A DNA stretch of 64,000 nt from Billgrantia campisalis (GTDB lineage Bacteria > Pseudomonadota > Gammaproteobacteria > Pseudomonadales > Halomonadaceae): NCBI RefSeq assembly GCF_022341425.1, contig NZ_JABFUC010000001.1, forward strand, positions 310,001 to 374,000, in the 5' to 3' direction. Made by a program: the position numbers and the translations under genes. The stretch's first letter is position 1. Each line of letters starts with the position of its first letter. The notes beneath the pieces are model-generated. The model was given only the letters and a program-made list of their open reading frames with translations, had not been told where the DNA came from and searched no databases. Below are positions 51,670 to 61,051 of the stretch, piece after piece.

Positions 51670-51712
51670 AGCAGCCCCCCTCCCCCTTAACTCTCTTGCA
51701 TCATATCACCTC

Positions 51713-51870
51713 AGTGAAGCGCTGAAGCCGTCGCCGAGCGAGATGAAGCACGAGGCGCACGGCGCCCAGCAACCGGAGCCTATGGGATATAGGTGAGGAT
51801 TGCGTGATACGGCATCCCGGGCACCGCGCAACGAAGTGATTCGCTCGCGCGGGCAGGATTCAGTGCTTCA

Positions 51871-51872
<2 letters not shown>
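51713..51872. repeat. 160-bp palindromic element between mreB and mreC, overlapping the mreB stop
   Basis: Terminal inverted repeats AGTGAAGCGCTGAA (51713-51726) and TTCAGTGCTTCACT (51859-51872) pair at 13 of 14 positions plus a G-T. A second arm, CGAGCGA (51735-51741) with TCGCTCG (51841-51847), and an apical stem CCTAT-GGGAT-ATAGG (51779-51793) share the same centre. The right end includes the first two bases of the mreB stop codon. It fills most of the 201-bp mreB-mreC gap and contains no credible gene. Confidence 0.65.
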
Positions 51873-52920
<1,048 letters not shown>

Positions 52921-53090
52921 CTAGTGCAGACCGGGGACCCTGTGCGGAGGCAAACGGTACCATCGCGGCCCCCCCGCGGCAAGCGAGATGCCGCGGCCGC
53001 AGCGCCCCGCCAAGACTGCCCGTGACCGGCTCAATGTGGTACATTTTGCGGTTATTTCCCACCTGCAACCCTTGCGAGGACACCCAGCCC

Positions 53091-53378
53091 ATGGCGCTTG
53101 AACACGCAGACGTGCAGCGGGCCGCCCACCTGGCCCGCCTCGGCCTGAACGACGACGATGCCGCCCGCTATGTCGACGACCTCGGCCGCATCCTCGAGAT
53201 GGTCGACCAGCTGCAGGCGCTGGATACCGAGGGCGTCGCCCCCCTGGCCCACCCGCTGGACGCCACCCAGCGCCTGCGCGCCGACGAAGTCACCGAAACC
53301 GACCAGCGCGAGCGTTTCCAGCACTGCGCCCCGGCGGTGGAAAACGGTCTCTATCTGGTGCCGCGGGTGGTCGAGTGA
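53091..53378 (+). CDS. gatC: Glutamyl-tRNA(Gln) amidotransferase subunit C
   Basis: 95 aa. [46 protein letters not shown]-like [13 protein letters not shown] and [12 protein letters not shown] match GatC, which wraps around GatA and GatB. ATG 53091 is chosen for this N-terminus; GAGGA is about 11 nt upstream. First of gatCAB. Confidence 0.97.
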   Translation: MALEHADVQRAAHLARLGLNDDDAARYVDDLGRILEMVDQLQALDTEGVAPLAHPLDATQRLRADEVTETDQRERFQHCAPAVENGLYLVPRVVE

Positions 53379-53435
53379 TCGACGCTCTCTCCGCGCTATC
53401 TCCGTTAACGGCACGCCTTCATGGAGCCATGCCGC

Positions 53436-54896
53436 ATGCATGACAAGACCCTTGCCGAACTCGCCCGCGGCCTCGACGCCGGCGAGTTCTCCAGCCGCGA
53501 GCTGACCCAGCATCTGCTCGGGCGCATAGACCGCCTCGACGGTGAACTCAACAGCTTCATCACCGTGACCTTCGACCAGGCCCTGGCCGAAGCCGAAGCC
53601 GCCGACGCGGCGCGCGCCAAGGGCGACGCCGGCCCGCTCACCGGCCTGCCGCTGGCGCTGAAGGACATCTTCTGCACCCGCGACGTCAAGACCAGCTGCG
53701 GCTCGAAGATGCTCGACAGCTTCGTCTCGCCCTACGACGCCACCGTGGTGGAACGGCTCAAGGCCGCCGGCACCGTGAGCCTGGGCAAGACCAACATGGA
53801 CGAGTTCGCCATGGGCTCCTCCAACGAGAACAGCTTCTTTGGGCCGGTGAAGAATCCCTGGGACCTCGCCGCCGTCCCCGGCGGCTCCTCCGGCGGCAGC
53901 GCCGCGGCGGTAGCCGCGGGCCTGGTACCGGCGGCCATGGGCACCGATACCGGCGGCTCGATCCGCCAGCCGGCGGCCTTCTGCGGCATCACCGGCCTCA
54001 AGCCCACCTACGGACGGGTATCGCGCTACGGCATGATCGCCTATGCCTCGAGCCTCGACCAGGCCGGCCCCATGGCGCGCAGCGCCGAGGACTGCGCCCT
54101 GCTGCTGGGTGCCATCGCCGGCCACGACCTGCGCGACTCCACCAGCGTGGCCCGCGGCGTGCCTGACTATCTCGCGGAGCTCAACGCCCCACTCTCCGGT
54201 CTCAAGATCGGCCTGCCGCGGGAGTATTTCGGCGACGGCCTGGATCCCGAGGTGGAGGCCGCCACCCGCGCGGCGATCCAGGCGTTCGAGACGCTGGGCG
54301 CCACGGTGCGCGAGGTCAGCCTGCCGCACACCCACTACGCGATTCCCGCCTACTACGTGATCGCGCCGGCCGAGGCCTCCTCGAACCTGTCACGCTACGA
54401 CGGGGTGCGCTTCGGTCACCGCTGCGACAACCCCGCCGACCTGATCGACCTCTACAAGCGCTCCCGCGCCGAGGGCTTCGGCGACGAGGTAAAGCGGCGC
54501 ATCCTGATCGGCACCCATACCCTCTCGGAGGGCTTCTTCGATGCTTACTACAAGAAGGCCCAGCAGGTACGCCGACTGATTCGCCAGGACTTCCTCGACG
54601 CCTTCGAGGAAGTGGACGTGCTGATGGGCCCCGCCTCCCCTACCCCGGCCTTTGACCTGGGTGCCAACAAGGACCCGGTGTCGATGTACCTGCAGGACAT
54701 CTACACCATTGCGGTGAACCTGGCGGGCATCCCCGGCATCAGCGTGCCGGCGGGCTTCGTCGGAAACCGCCCGCTGGGGCTGCAGATACTGGGCACCCAC
54801 TTCGCCGAAGCGCAGCTGCTCAACGTCGCCCACCAGTTCCAGCAGGCCACCGACTGGCACCGCCGCCGTCCCGCCTTCGCCGAGGAGACCGCCTGA
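53436..54896 (+). CDS. gatA: Glutamyl-tRNA(Gln) amidotransferase subunit A
   Basis: 486 aa amidase-signature enzyme releasing ammonia from glutamine. Catalytic Lys76 (LALKDIFC), cis-Ser151 in PGGSSGGS and nucleophile Ser175 in [10 protein letters not shown]. The start [13 protein letters not shown] (ATG 53436) matches the family and has GGAG upstream; the earlier ATG 53421 adds five unlikely residues. A GatCAB system implies Gln-tRNA and/or Asn-tRNA made by transamidation. Confidence 0.97.
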   Translation: MHDKTLAELARGLDAGEFSSRELTQHLLGRIDRLDGELNSFITVTFDQALAEAEAADAARAKGDAGPLTGLPLALKDIFCTRDVKTSCGSKMLDSFVSPYDATVVERLKAAGTVSLGKTNMDEFAMGSSNENSFFGPVKNPWDLAAVPGGSSGGSAAAVAAGLVPAAMGTDTGGSIRQPAAFCGITGLKPTYGRVSRYGMIAYASSLDQAGPMARSAEDCALLLGAIAGHDLRDSTSVARGVPDYLAELNAPLSGLKIGLPREYFGDGLDPEVEAATRAAIQAFETLGATVREVSLPHTHYAIPAYYVIAPAEASSNLSRYDGVRFGHRCDNPADLIDLYKRSRAEGFGDEVKRRILIGTHTLSEGFFDAYYKKAQQVRRLIRQDFLDAFEEVDVLMGPASPTPAFDLGANKDPVSMYLQDIYTIAVNLAGIPGISVPAGFVGNRPLGLQILGTHFAEAQLLNVAHQFQQATDWHRRRPAFAEETA

Positions 54897-56350
54897 TGCA
54901 ATGGGAAACCGTGATCGGGCTGGAGGTGCACGTCCAGCTCGCGACCCGCTCGAAGATCTTTTCCGGCGCCTCCACCGCCTTCGGCGCCGAACCCAACACC
55001 CAGGCCTGCGCCGTGGACCTGGGCCTGCCCGGCGTCTTGCCGGTGCTCAATGAGCAGGCGGTGGCCATGGCCGTGCAGTTCGGCCTGGCGATCCACGCCG
55101 AGATTCCCGAGGTCTCGGTGTTCGACCGCAAGAACTACTTCTACCCCGACCTGCCCAAGGGCTACCAGACCAGCCAGATGTACCATCCCATCGTTGGCGC
55201 CGGCGAGGTGGAGATCAGCCTGGAGGACGGCACCACCAAGCGCATTCGCGTCCATCACGCCCACCTGGAGGAGGACGCCGGTAAGTCGCTGCACGAGGAT
55301 TTTCATGGCATGACCGGGGTCGACCTCAACCGGGCCGGCACCCCGCTGCTGGAGATCGTCTCCGAGCCGGACCTGCGCTCGGCGAAGGAGGCAGCGGCCT
55401 ACCTCAAGGCGATTCACTCGATCGTGACGTACTTGGGGATCTCGGACGGCAACATGGCCGAGGGCTCCATGCGCTGCGACGTCAACGTCTCGGTGCGCCC
55501 TAGCGGCCAGGAGGCGTTCGGCACCCGCGCCGAGATCAAGAACGTCAACTCCTTCCGCTTCGTGGAGCGTGCCATCGCCTTCGAGGTGGAGCGCCAGATT
55601 GAGCTGATCGAGGATGGCGGCCAGGTGGTCCAGGAGACCCGCCTGTTCGACCCCGAGCGCGACGAGACCCGCAGCATGCGCACCAAAGAGGAAGCCAACG
55701 ACTATCGCTACTTCCCCTGCCCCGACCTGCTGCCGGTGGTGCTCGACCAGGCCTACGTCGACCATCTGCGCGACAACCTGCCGGAGCTGCCCGCCGACAA
55801 GCGCACCCGCTTCGAGACCGAGCTCGGGCTCTCCGCCTACGACGCCAGCGTGCTCTCCGCCACCCGCGAGATGGCCGACTTTTTCGAGGAAGTGAAGGAC
55901 GTCTGCGGCGATGCCAAGCAGGCCGCCAACTGGGTCCAGGGCGAGCTGGCCGGCGCGCTCAACCGCGAGGGGCTCTCGATCACCGACAGCCCGGTCTCGG
56001 CCCACCAGCTCGGCGAGCTGGTCGGCCGCGTGATCGACGACACCATCAACGGCAAGGCCGCCAAGCAGGTCTTCCAGGCCCTGTGGAACGGCCAGGGGGC
56101 CAGCGCCGACGAAGTAATCGAAGCCAAGGGACTCAAGCAGGTCACCGACAGCGGCGCCATCGAAGCGATGATCGACCAGGTGATCGCCGACAGCCCGGCC
56201 CAGGTGGCCCAGTACCGCGACGCCGAACCCGAGAAGCGCGGCAAGATGATCGGCTACTTCGTCGGCCAGGTGATGAAGGCCTCCCGGGGCACCGCCAATC
56301 CCCAGCAGGTCAATGCGCTCCTCAAGGAGAAGCTCGACGCCCTCTGCTGA
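54896..56350 (+). CDS. gatB: Aspartyl/glutamyl-tRNA amidotransferase subunit B
   Basis: 484 aa, kinase-like subunit that activates the misacylated tRNA and accepts ammonia from Gat[68 protein letters not shown] and [15 protein letters not shown] are diagnostic; the C-terminal YqeY-like tail ends [15 protein letters not shown] shares a base with the gatA TGA. Confidence 0.98.
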   Translation: MQWETVIGLEVHVQLATRSKIFSGASTAFGAEPNTQACAVDLGLPGVLPVLNEQAVAMAVQFGLAIHAEIPEVSVFDRKNYFYPDLPKGYQTSQMYHPIVGAGEVEISLEDGTTKRIRVHHAHLEEDAGKSLHEDFHGMTGVDLNRAGTPLLEIVSEPDLRSAKEAAAYLKAIHSIVTYLGISDGNMAEGSMRCDVNVSVRPSGQEAFGTRAEIKNVNSFRFVERAIAFEVERQIELIEDGGQVVQETRLFDPERDETRSMRTKEEANDYRYFPCPDLLPVVLDQAYVDHLRDNLPELPADKRTRFETELGLSAYDASVLSATREMADFFEEVKDVCGDAKQAANWVQGELAGALNREGLSITDSPVSAHQLGELVGRVIDDTINGKAAKQVFQALWNGQGASADEVIEAKGLKQVTDSGAIEAMIDQVIADSPAQVAQYRDAEPEKRGKMIGYFVGQVMKASRGTANPQQVNALLKEKLDALC

Positions 56351-56364
56351 GCCGCTCCGAGCCC

Positions 56365-56396
56365 GTGCCGTTCGGCGGTTCGCCGCCGACCGGCAC
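56365..56396 (+). terminator. GC-rich hairpin with UUCG loop after gatB
   Basis: GTGCCGTTCGGCGG and CCGCCGACCGGCAC pair with one mismatch around the loop TTCG, 14 bp after the gatB stop and 43 bp before puuR. There is no U-tract, so it may attenuate rather than fully stop read-through into puuR. Confidence 0.5.
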
Positions 56397-56439
56397 GCGC
56401 ACACTTTGGGGCCCCACCACACTGCGAGAGGAGACCCGG

Positions 56440-56991
56440 ATGTCCGATGATGTGGGCGCTAGGCTGCGCGCCCTGCGCACCCTGCGCGGCATTTCCCAGC
56501 GCGAGCTGGCCAAGCGCTGCGGCGTGACCCATTCCAGCCTGTCACTGATCGAACAGGGCAAGGTCAGCCCCTCGATCAGCTCACTCAAGAAGATCCTCGA
56601 CGCCATTCCCATCAGCGTTGGCGACTTCTTCACCATGGACCTGGAGAGCCGCGACCAGGTCTTCTACTCCGCTGGCGAGCTGGCCGACATGGGCAGCGGC
56701 GAGGTGATTTTCAAGCTAGTGGGGGCCAATCGGCAGGCTCGGGCACTCTCCTTTATGATCGAAACCTATCCGCCGGGCACCGACACCGGCCGCGAGATGA
56801 TCGCCCATCAGGGCGAGGAAGCCGGCGTGATACTCGAAGGAGAGATCGAAATCACCGTGGGCGCCGAGACCCGAGTCCTGGGCCCCGGCGAGGCCTACTA
56901 TTTCGACACCAATGTGCCCCACCGCTTCCGCAACACGGCCAAGGCACCCTGCCGACTGGTGAGCTGCTGCACCCCTGCCAAGGCGTTCTAG
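56440..56991 (+). CDS. puuR: XRE-cupin transcriptional regulator, PuuR type
   Basis: 183 aa. N-terminal XRE helix-turn-helix (RLRALRTLRGISQRELAKRCGVTHSSLSLIEQG), then a cupin_2 domain (GEEAGVILEGEIEITVG ... GPGEAYYFDTNVPHRFRNT). Same length and layout as E. coli PuuR, the putrescine-responsive repressor of gamma-glutamyl-putrescine catabolism. ATG 56440 has GAGGAG upstream. It points toward, and is convergent with, the puuD-spuC-puuC operon, and the divergent AT-rich region at 60804-61051 is the likely operator site. Confidence 0.88.
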   Translation: MSDDVGARLRALRTLRGISQRELAKRCGVTHSSLSLIEQGKVSPSISSLKKILDAIPISVGDFFTMDLESRDQVFYSAGELADMGSGEVIFKLVGANRQARALSFMIETYPPGTDTGREMIAHQGEEAGVILEGEIEITVGAETRVLGPGEAYYFDTNVPHRFRNTAKAPCRLVSCCTPAKAF

Positions 56992-57030
56992 CCCACCGGT
57001 AAGTCCGACGACTCCCACTAGCGCACCCAT

Positions 57031-57060
57031 AAAAAAGCCGGCCCCGTCGCCGAGGCCGGC
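57031..57060 (-). terminator. Rho-independent terminator of the puuD-spuC-puuC operon
   Basis: On the minus strand GCCGGCC and GGCCGGC form the stem, loop of 10 nt, followed by TTTTTT, 56 bp after the puuC stop. It also faces the 3' end of puuR. Confidence 0.85.
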
Positions 57061-57116
57061 AAGCCACAATGGGCAGACAACCCATCTCAGTGCATCGCTT
57101 CGTTCTATAGCGTCCC

Positions 57117-58625
57117 TCAGCCCTGCAGGGACATCCACACGGTCTTGAGTTCGGTGTACTCCGCCAGGCTATGGTGCGACTTGTCGCGACCGTTGCCGGA
57201 CTGTTTGACGCCGCCGAAGGGCACCGTCTGATCGCCCCCGGCCCAGTTATTGACGAAGACCTGGCCGGAATGAAGCCTGCGCGACACCCGCATGATGCGA
57301 TCGATATCCTGGCTCCAGAGCCCCGCGGCCAGGCCGTAGTCGCTGTCGTTGGCCATGGCCACGGCCTCCTCCTCGCTGTCGAAGCCGAACACCGAGAGCA
57401 CCGGACCGAAGATCTCCTCGCGGCCGATGGTCATGGCCGGGGTGACGCCGTCGAAGACGGTGGGCGGAATAAAGTAGCCGGGGCCTTCGAGGGACGCACC
57501 GCCGGCGCGCAGTTGGGCGCCCTCCTCGCGGCCCTTGGCGATATAGTCCAGCACCCGGCGATACTGGGTCTCGTCCACCATGGCGCCCATAAAGCTCTCG
57601 GGATCCAGGGGATTCCCGGGCTGCATGGCCTTGGCGGCCTCGACCACCTTGTCGACGAAGGCCTCGCGGATCGAGTTCTCCACCAAGAGCCGGGAGCCGG
57701 CGATGCACACCTCGCCCTGGTTATGGAAGATCGCCGCGGCGGCGCGCTTGGCCACCTTGTCCAGGTTCTTGCAGTCGGCGAAGACGATATTGGGGCTCTT
57801 GCCGCCACACTCCAGATAGACCCGCTTGAGGTTGGACTGACCGGCGTACTGCATCAGCTGCTTGCCCACCTGGGTGGAGCCGGTAAAGGACAGGCAGTCG
57901 ACCTCCATGGAGAGCGCGAGTGCCTTGCCCGCGGTATGGCCGTAACCCGGCAGCACCTGGAAGACGCCCCTTGGCAGGCCCGCCTCCTTGGCCAGCCCGG
58001 CCAGGCGCAGGGCCGACAACGGCGACTTCTCCGAGGGCTTCAAGATCACGCAGTTGCCGGCGGCCAGCGCCGGGGCGATCTTCCAGGCGGTCATCATCAG
58101 CGGGAAATTCCACGGCACGATGGAGGCCACCACCCCCAGGGGCTCGCGCAGCACCAGGCCCAGGCTGTCGTCGCCGGTGGGGGCCACCTCGCCATAGACC
58201 TTGTCGATGGACTCCGCCTGGTGACGAATGCTGCCGATGGCACCGGCCATATCGCCGAGCGAGCTCGACACCGGCTTGCCCATGTCCAGGGTATCGAGCA
58301 GCGCCAGCTCGTCCTTGTGGGCCTCCATCAGCTCGGCGAGCCGGAGCAGCACCCGCTTGCGCTTGGCCGGCGCCAGCCGCGCCCAGTCGCCCCGGGCATG
58401 GGCGGCCCGGGCCGCGGCCACCGCGAGCTCGGCATCGGCGGCGTCACAGCTGGCGACATGAGCCAGGGTCTCGCCGCTGGCCGGGTTGAGGGTTTCCAGG
58501 GTCTCACCGCTGGCGGCATCGACGAAGGCGTCGTCGATAAAGGCGCGGGTCTCCAGGCTCGGGATCAGCGTCTCGGCCAGGGCCTGCCAGTCGGCGCGGT
58601 TCTGGGGGCGTTTGCTCGTGGTCAT
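57117..58625 (-). CDS. puuC: Gamma-glutamyl-gamma-aminobutyraldehyde dehydrogenase (PuuC/KauB-type aldehyde dehydrogenase)
   Basis: 502 aa NAD(P)-dependent aldehyde dehydrogenase. Catalytic C307 in NQGEVCIAG and general-base E272 in LECGGKSPNI; PWNFPLMMTAWK, LKPSEKSPLSALRLAGLAKEAG, FTGSTQVGKQ and the C-terminal TVPFGGVKQSGNGRDKS are close to E. coli PuuC. The expected reaction is oxidation of gamma-glutamyl-gamma-aminobutyraldehyde to gamma-glutamyl-GABA; other aminoaldehydes are possible substrates. ATG overlaps the spuC stop by 4 bp. Confidence 0.9.
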   Translation of the reverse strand: MTTSKRPQNRADWQALAETLIPSLETRAFIDDAFVDAASGETLETLNPASGETLAHVASCDAADAELAVAAARAAHARGDWARLAPAKRKRVLLRLAELMEAHKDELALLDTLDMGKPVSSSLGDMAGAIGSIRHQAESIDKVYGEVAPTGDDSLGLVLREPLGVVASIVPWNFPLMMTAWKIAPALAAGNCVILKPSEKSPLSALRLAGLAKEAGLPRGVFQVLPGYGHTAGKALALSMEVDCLSFTGSTQVGKQLMQYAGQSNLKRVYLECGGKSPNIVFADCKNLDKVAKRAAAAIFHNQGEVCIAGSRLLVENSIREAFVDKVVEAAKAMQPGNPLDPESFMGAMVDETQYRRVLDYIAKGREEGAQLRAGGASLEGPGYFIPPTVFDGVTPAMTIGREEIFGPVLSVFGFDSEEEAVAMANDSDYGLAAGLWSQDIDRIMRVSRRLHSGQVFVNNWAGGDQTVPFGGVKQSGNGRDKSHHSLAEYTELKTVWMSLQG

Positions 58626-59998
58626 ACGGTCTCCTCCGGCTGCGGGGTCCGGGCCAGGCGCGCTGCGGTAGCGTCCAGCGCCGTCCGGGCCTTGCTCACC
58701 AATTCGTCGATTTCGGCGTGGCTGATCACCAGGGGCGGTGAAATGATCATGGTATCACCCACCGAGCGCATCACCAGGCCACTCTCGAAACAGAGGTCGC
58801 GGCACAGGTTGCCGGCCTCCAGGGTCTTGTCGAAGCGCTCGCCGCTGGCCGGATCGACAAGCTCCACCGCGCCCATCAGCCCCAGGGAGCGGGCCTGGCC
58901 CACCAGCGGATGCTCGGCCAACTCGCTCCAGCGCTTGGCCAGGTAGGGACCGAGATCGTCACGGACCCGCTGCACCACGCCTTCGGCCTCCATCAGCTCC
59001 AGGTTCTTCAGCGCCACGGCGGCACAGGCGGGGTGCCCGGAGTAGGTGAAGCCGTGGAAGAACTCGCCGCCCTCCTCGATCAGGGTCTCGGCCACCCGAT
59101 CGCCCACCAGCACCCCGCCGATGGGCAGGTAGCCGGAAGAGAGCCCCTTGGCGATGGGCATCAGATCCGGCTTGAGGTCATAGTGAACGCTGCCGAACCA
59201 CTCGCCCAGGCGCCCGAAGCCGCAGATCACCTCATCGGCCACCAGCAGGATGTCATACTTGGCCAGCACCGCCTTGACCGCCGGCCAGTAGCTCTCCGGC
59301 GGCATGATGGCGCCGCCGGCGCCCTGCACCGGCTCGGCGATAAAGGCGCCTACGTTCTCCTCGCCGAGCGCCTGAATCTTCGCCTCCAGGGCCTCGGCAC
59401 ACTCGCGGCCGAAGGCCTCGGGGCTCATATCGCGCCCTTCACCAAACCAGTAGGGCTGGCGAATATGAGCGATATTCGGCACGCAAGGACCGCCCTGGCC
59501 ATGCATGGGCGCCATGCCGCCCAGGCTCATGCCGGCCAGAGTGGAGCCGTGGTAGCCGTTTTCGCGGCCGATGATCCACTGCTTCTCCGGCTTCCCCTTG
59601 AGCGCCCAGTAGCGGCGCACCATGCGCAGCACGGTGTCGTTGGCCTCGGAGCCGGAGCCGGTAAAGAAGACATGATTGATATGCGCCGGTGCCAGCTGCA
59701 CCAGCTTCTCGGCCAGCCTCACCGCCGGCGGATGGGTGGTCTTGAAGAAGTTGTTGTAGTAGGGCAGCTGTTCCAGCTGGGCCGTGGCCGCCTCCACCAG
59801 TTCCCGGCGACCATACCCCAGGTTGACGCACCACAGGCCGGCCATGCCGTCGAGGATGCGGTGGCCTTCGCTGTCATAGATATAGACGCCCTCGGCGCGC
59901 TCTATGATACGGCTGCCCTCCTCGCCCAGCGCCTTGAAGTCGGTGAAGGGGTGCAGGTGATGGGCACGATCCAGGGCCTGATAGTCACGGGTATTCAT
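58622..59998 (-). CDS. spuC: Putrescine/polyamine--pyruvate aminotransferase (SpuC type)
   Basis: 458 aa class III PLP aminotransferase. FFTGSGSEANDTVLRMVRRYW, NGYHGSTLAGMSLGG, the PLP-stacking region with LLVADEVICGFGR, and Lys284 in PIAKGLSSGYLPIGG as the Schiff-base lysine. HHLHPFTDFKALGEEGSRII at the start is typical of the SpuC/omega-transaminase group. Here it most likely deaminates putrescine or its gamma-glutamyl form to the aldehyde used by the next enzyme, in place of the oxidase PuuB. ATG 59998 has GGAG about 8 nt upstream. Confidence 0.9.
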   Translation of the reverse strand: MNTRDYQALDRAHHLHPFTDFKALGEEGSRIIERAEGVYIYDSEGHRILDGMAGLWCVNLGYGRRELVEAATAQLEQLPYYNNFFKTTHPPAVRLAEKLVQLAPAHINHVFFTGSGSEANDTVLRMVRRYWALKGKPEKQWIIGRENGYHGSTLAGMSLGGMAPMHGQGGPCVPNIAHIRQPYWFGEGRDMSPEAFGRECAEALEAKIQALGEENVGAFIAEPVQGAGGAIMPPESYWPAVKAVLAKYDILLVADEVICGFGRLGEWFGSVHYDLKPDLMPIAKGLSSGYLPIGGVLVGDRVAETLIEEGGEFFHGFTYSGHPACAAVALKNLELMEAEGVVQRVRDDLGPYLAKRWSELAEHPLVGQARSLGLMGAVELVDPASGERFDKTLEAGNLCRDLCFESGLVMRSVGDTMIISPPLVISHAEIDELVSKARTALDATAARLARTPQPEETV

Positions 59999-60020
59999 GG
60001 TATGTCTCCGCAAAGGGCCC

Positions 60021-60803
60021 TCAGGCCAGTTGGGTGGTGGAGTGAGCGGCGCCCCGATGGGCGCGGCAGGCCGCGGCAAAGCCGCGGAACAGGGCGTCGT
60101 GGAGGGCATGCTCCCGGGGCTGCCACTCCGGGTGCCACTGCACCGCTAGGGCGAAGGTGACGGCATCCGCCACCGATACCGCCTCGATCAGGCCGTCCGG
60201 CGCCCAGGCCTCGGCCACCAGGCCCTCGCCCAGGCGGTCGACGCCCTGCTGGTGCAGGGAGTTGACCCGCGAGCGGGTGTCGCCGAACAGCCGCGCCAGG
60301 GCACCCTCGGCGCGCAGCTCCAGGTCGTGCGCCGGCGCATACTGAGCCGCCTTATCGGCGCCGCCGGGCTCGCGGTGATCGAGCATGTCGGGCACTTCCT
60401 GCACCGCCTGATGCAGGCTGCCGCCGAAGGCCACATTGAGCTCCTGGAAGCCGCGACAGATGCCGAACAGCGGCAGCTTCAGAGCCAGGGCCGCGTGGAT
60501 CCAGGTCAGGGCGGCGGCGTCGCGATGCCGGTCGTCGCGGGTATTCTGCAGCGCGCGCTCGGCGCCATAGCGATGGGGCTCCACATTGGTATAGCTGCCG
60601 GTCAGCAGCAACCCATCGATCCGGGAGAGCAGGGCCCGGGCCGCCTCGCGATCGTTCTCCTGATCGCTCCATACCGGCAGGATCACCGGATTGAGCCCAT
60701 ACTCACGCAGGGCGCTCAGGTACTTGTCGGTCACCATCTGGGCGGCGTGCCCCTCCACCACACGGCGGCAGGCGATCACCCCCACCAGGGGTCGTGTCGT
60801 CAT
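60021..60803 (-). CDS. puuD: Gamma-glutamyl-GABA hydrolase (PuuD-type class I amidotransferase)
   Basis: 260 aa peptidase C26. Nucleophile C116 in GICRGFQELNVAFGGSLHQ, and the His/Glu partners in AVQWHPEWQP. LLLTGSYTNVEPHRYG is the family substrate loop. It should release GABA and glutamate from gamma-glutamyl-GABA. First gene of the minus-strand operon, 22 bp before spuC; its promoter lies in the AT-rich gap shared with the divergent glutamine-synthetase-like gene. Confidence 0.93.
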   Translation of the reverse strand: MTTRPLVGVIACRRVVEGHAAQMVTDKYLSALREYGLNPVILPVWSDQENDREAARALLSRIDGLLLTGSYTNVEPHRYGAERALQNTRDDRHRDAAALTWIHAALALKLPLFGICRGFQELNVAFGGSLHQAVQEVPDMLDHREPGGADKAAQYAPAHDLELRAEGALARLFGDTRSRVNSLHQQGVDRLGEGLVAEAWAPDGLIEAVSVADAVTFALAVQWHPEWQPREHALHDALFRGFAAACRAHRGAAHSTTQLA

Positions 60804-60848
60804 GGCTGGCTCCTCGCAGGGTCGCTCAGGCGTTGTTATGGTTTACTC

Positions 60849-60877
60849 AACATACCGACGTTGATTTATCTTGCCAA
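60849..60877 (-). promoter_or_regulatory. Sigma-70-like promoter of puuD-spuC-puuC
   Basis: On the minus strand TTGGCA (5/6), a 17-bp spacer and TATGTT (4/6) lie 46 bp before the puuD start. Confidence 0.5.
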
Positions 60878-60981
60878 GCCTCCTGACGAGAAAATCCGCA
60901 TGATTGACATTAAATACTTGTTTTTAAAATGAATTAACCCAGATAATCCAAAAGTCTAAGATGCGGAAAAGCGTAAAGAAT

Positions 60982-61010
60982 TTGACAACATCCACCCATC
61001 AAGAAAGGAT
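60982..61010 (+). promoter_or_regulatory. Possible promoter of the puuA-type gene
   Basis: A perfect TTGACA, 17-bp spacer and weak AAGGAT, 42 bp before the ATG. Another TTGACA occurs at 60904-60909 with TAAAAT only 15 bp after it. Either could serve. The surrounding 60840-61040 stretch is much more A/T-rich than the rest of the window and is the natural place for regulator binding. Confidence 0.35.
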
Positions 61011-61051
61011 AAAGGTCATCAACAACGACCATAAGCCCATAGGTGAGTGCC

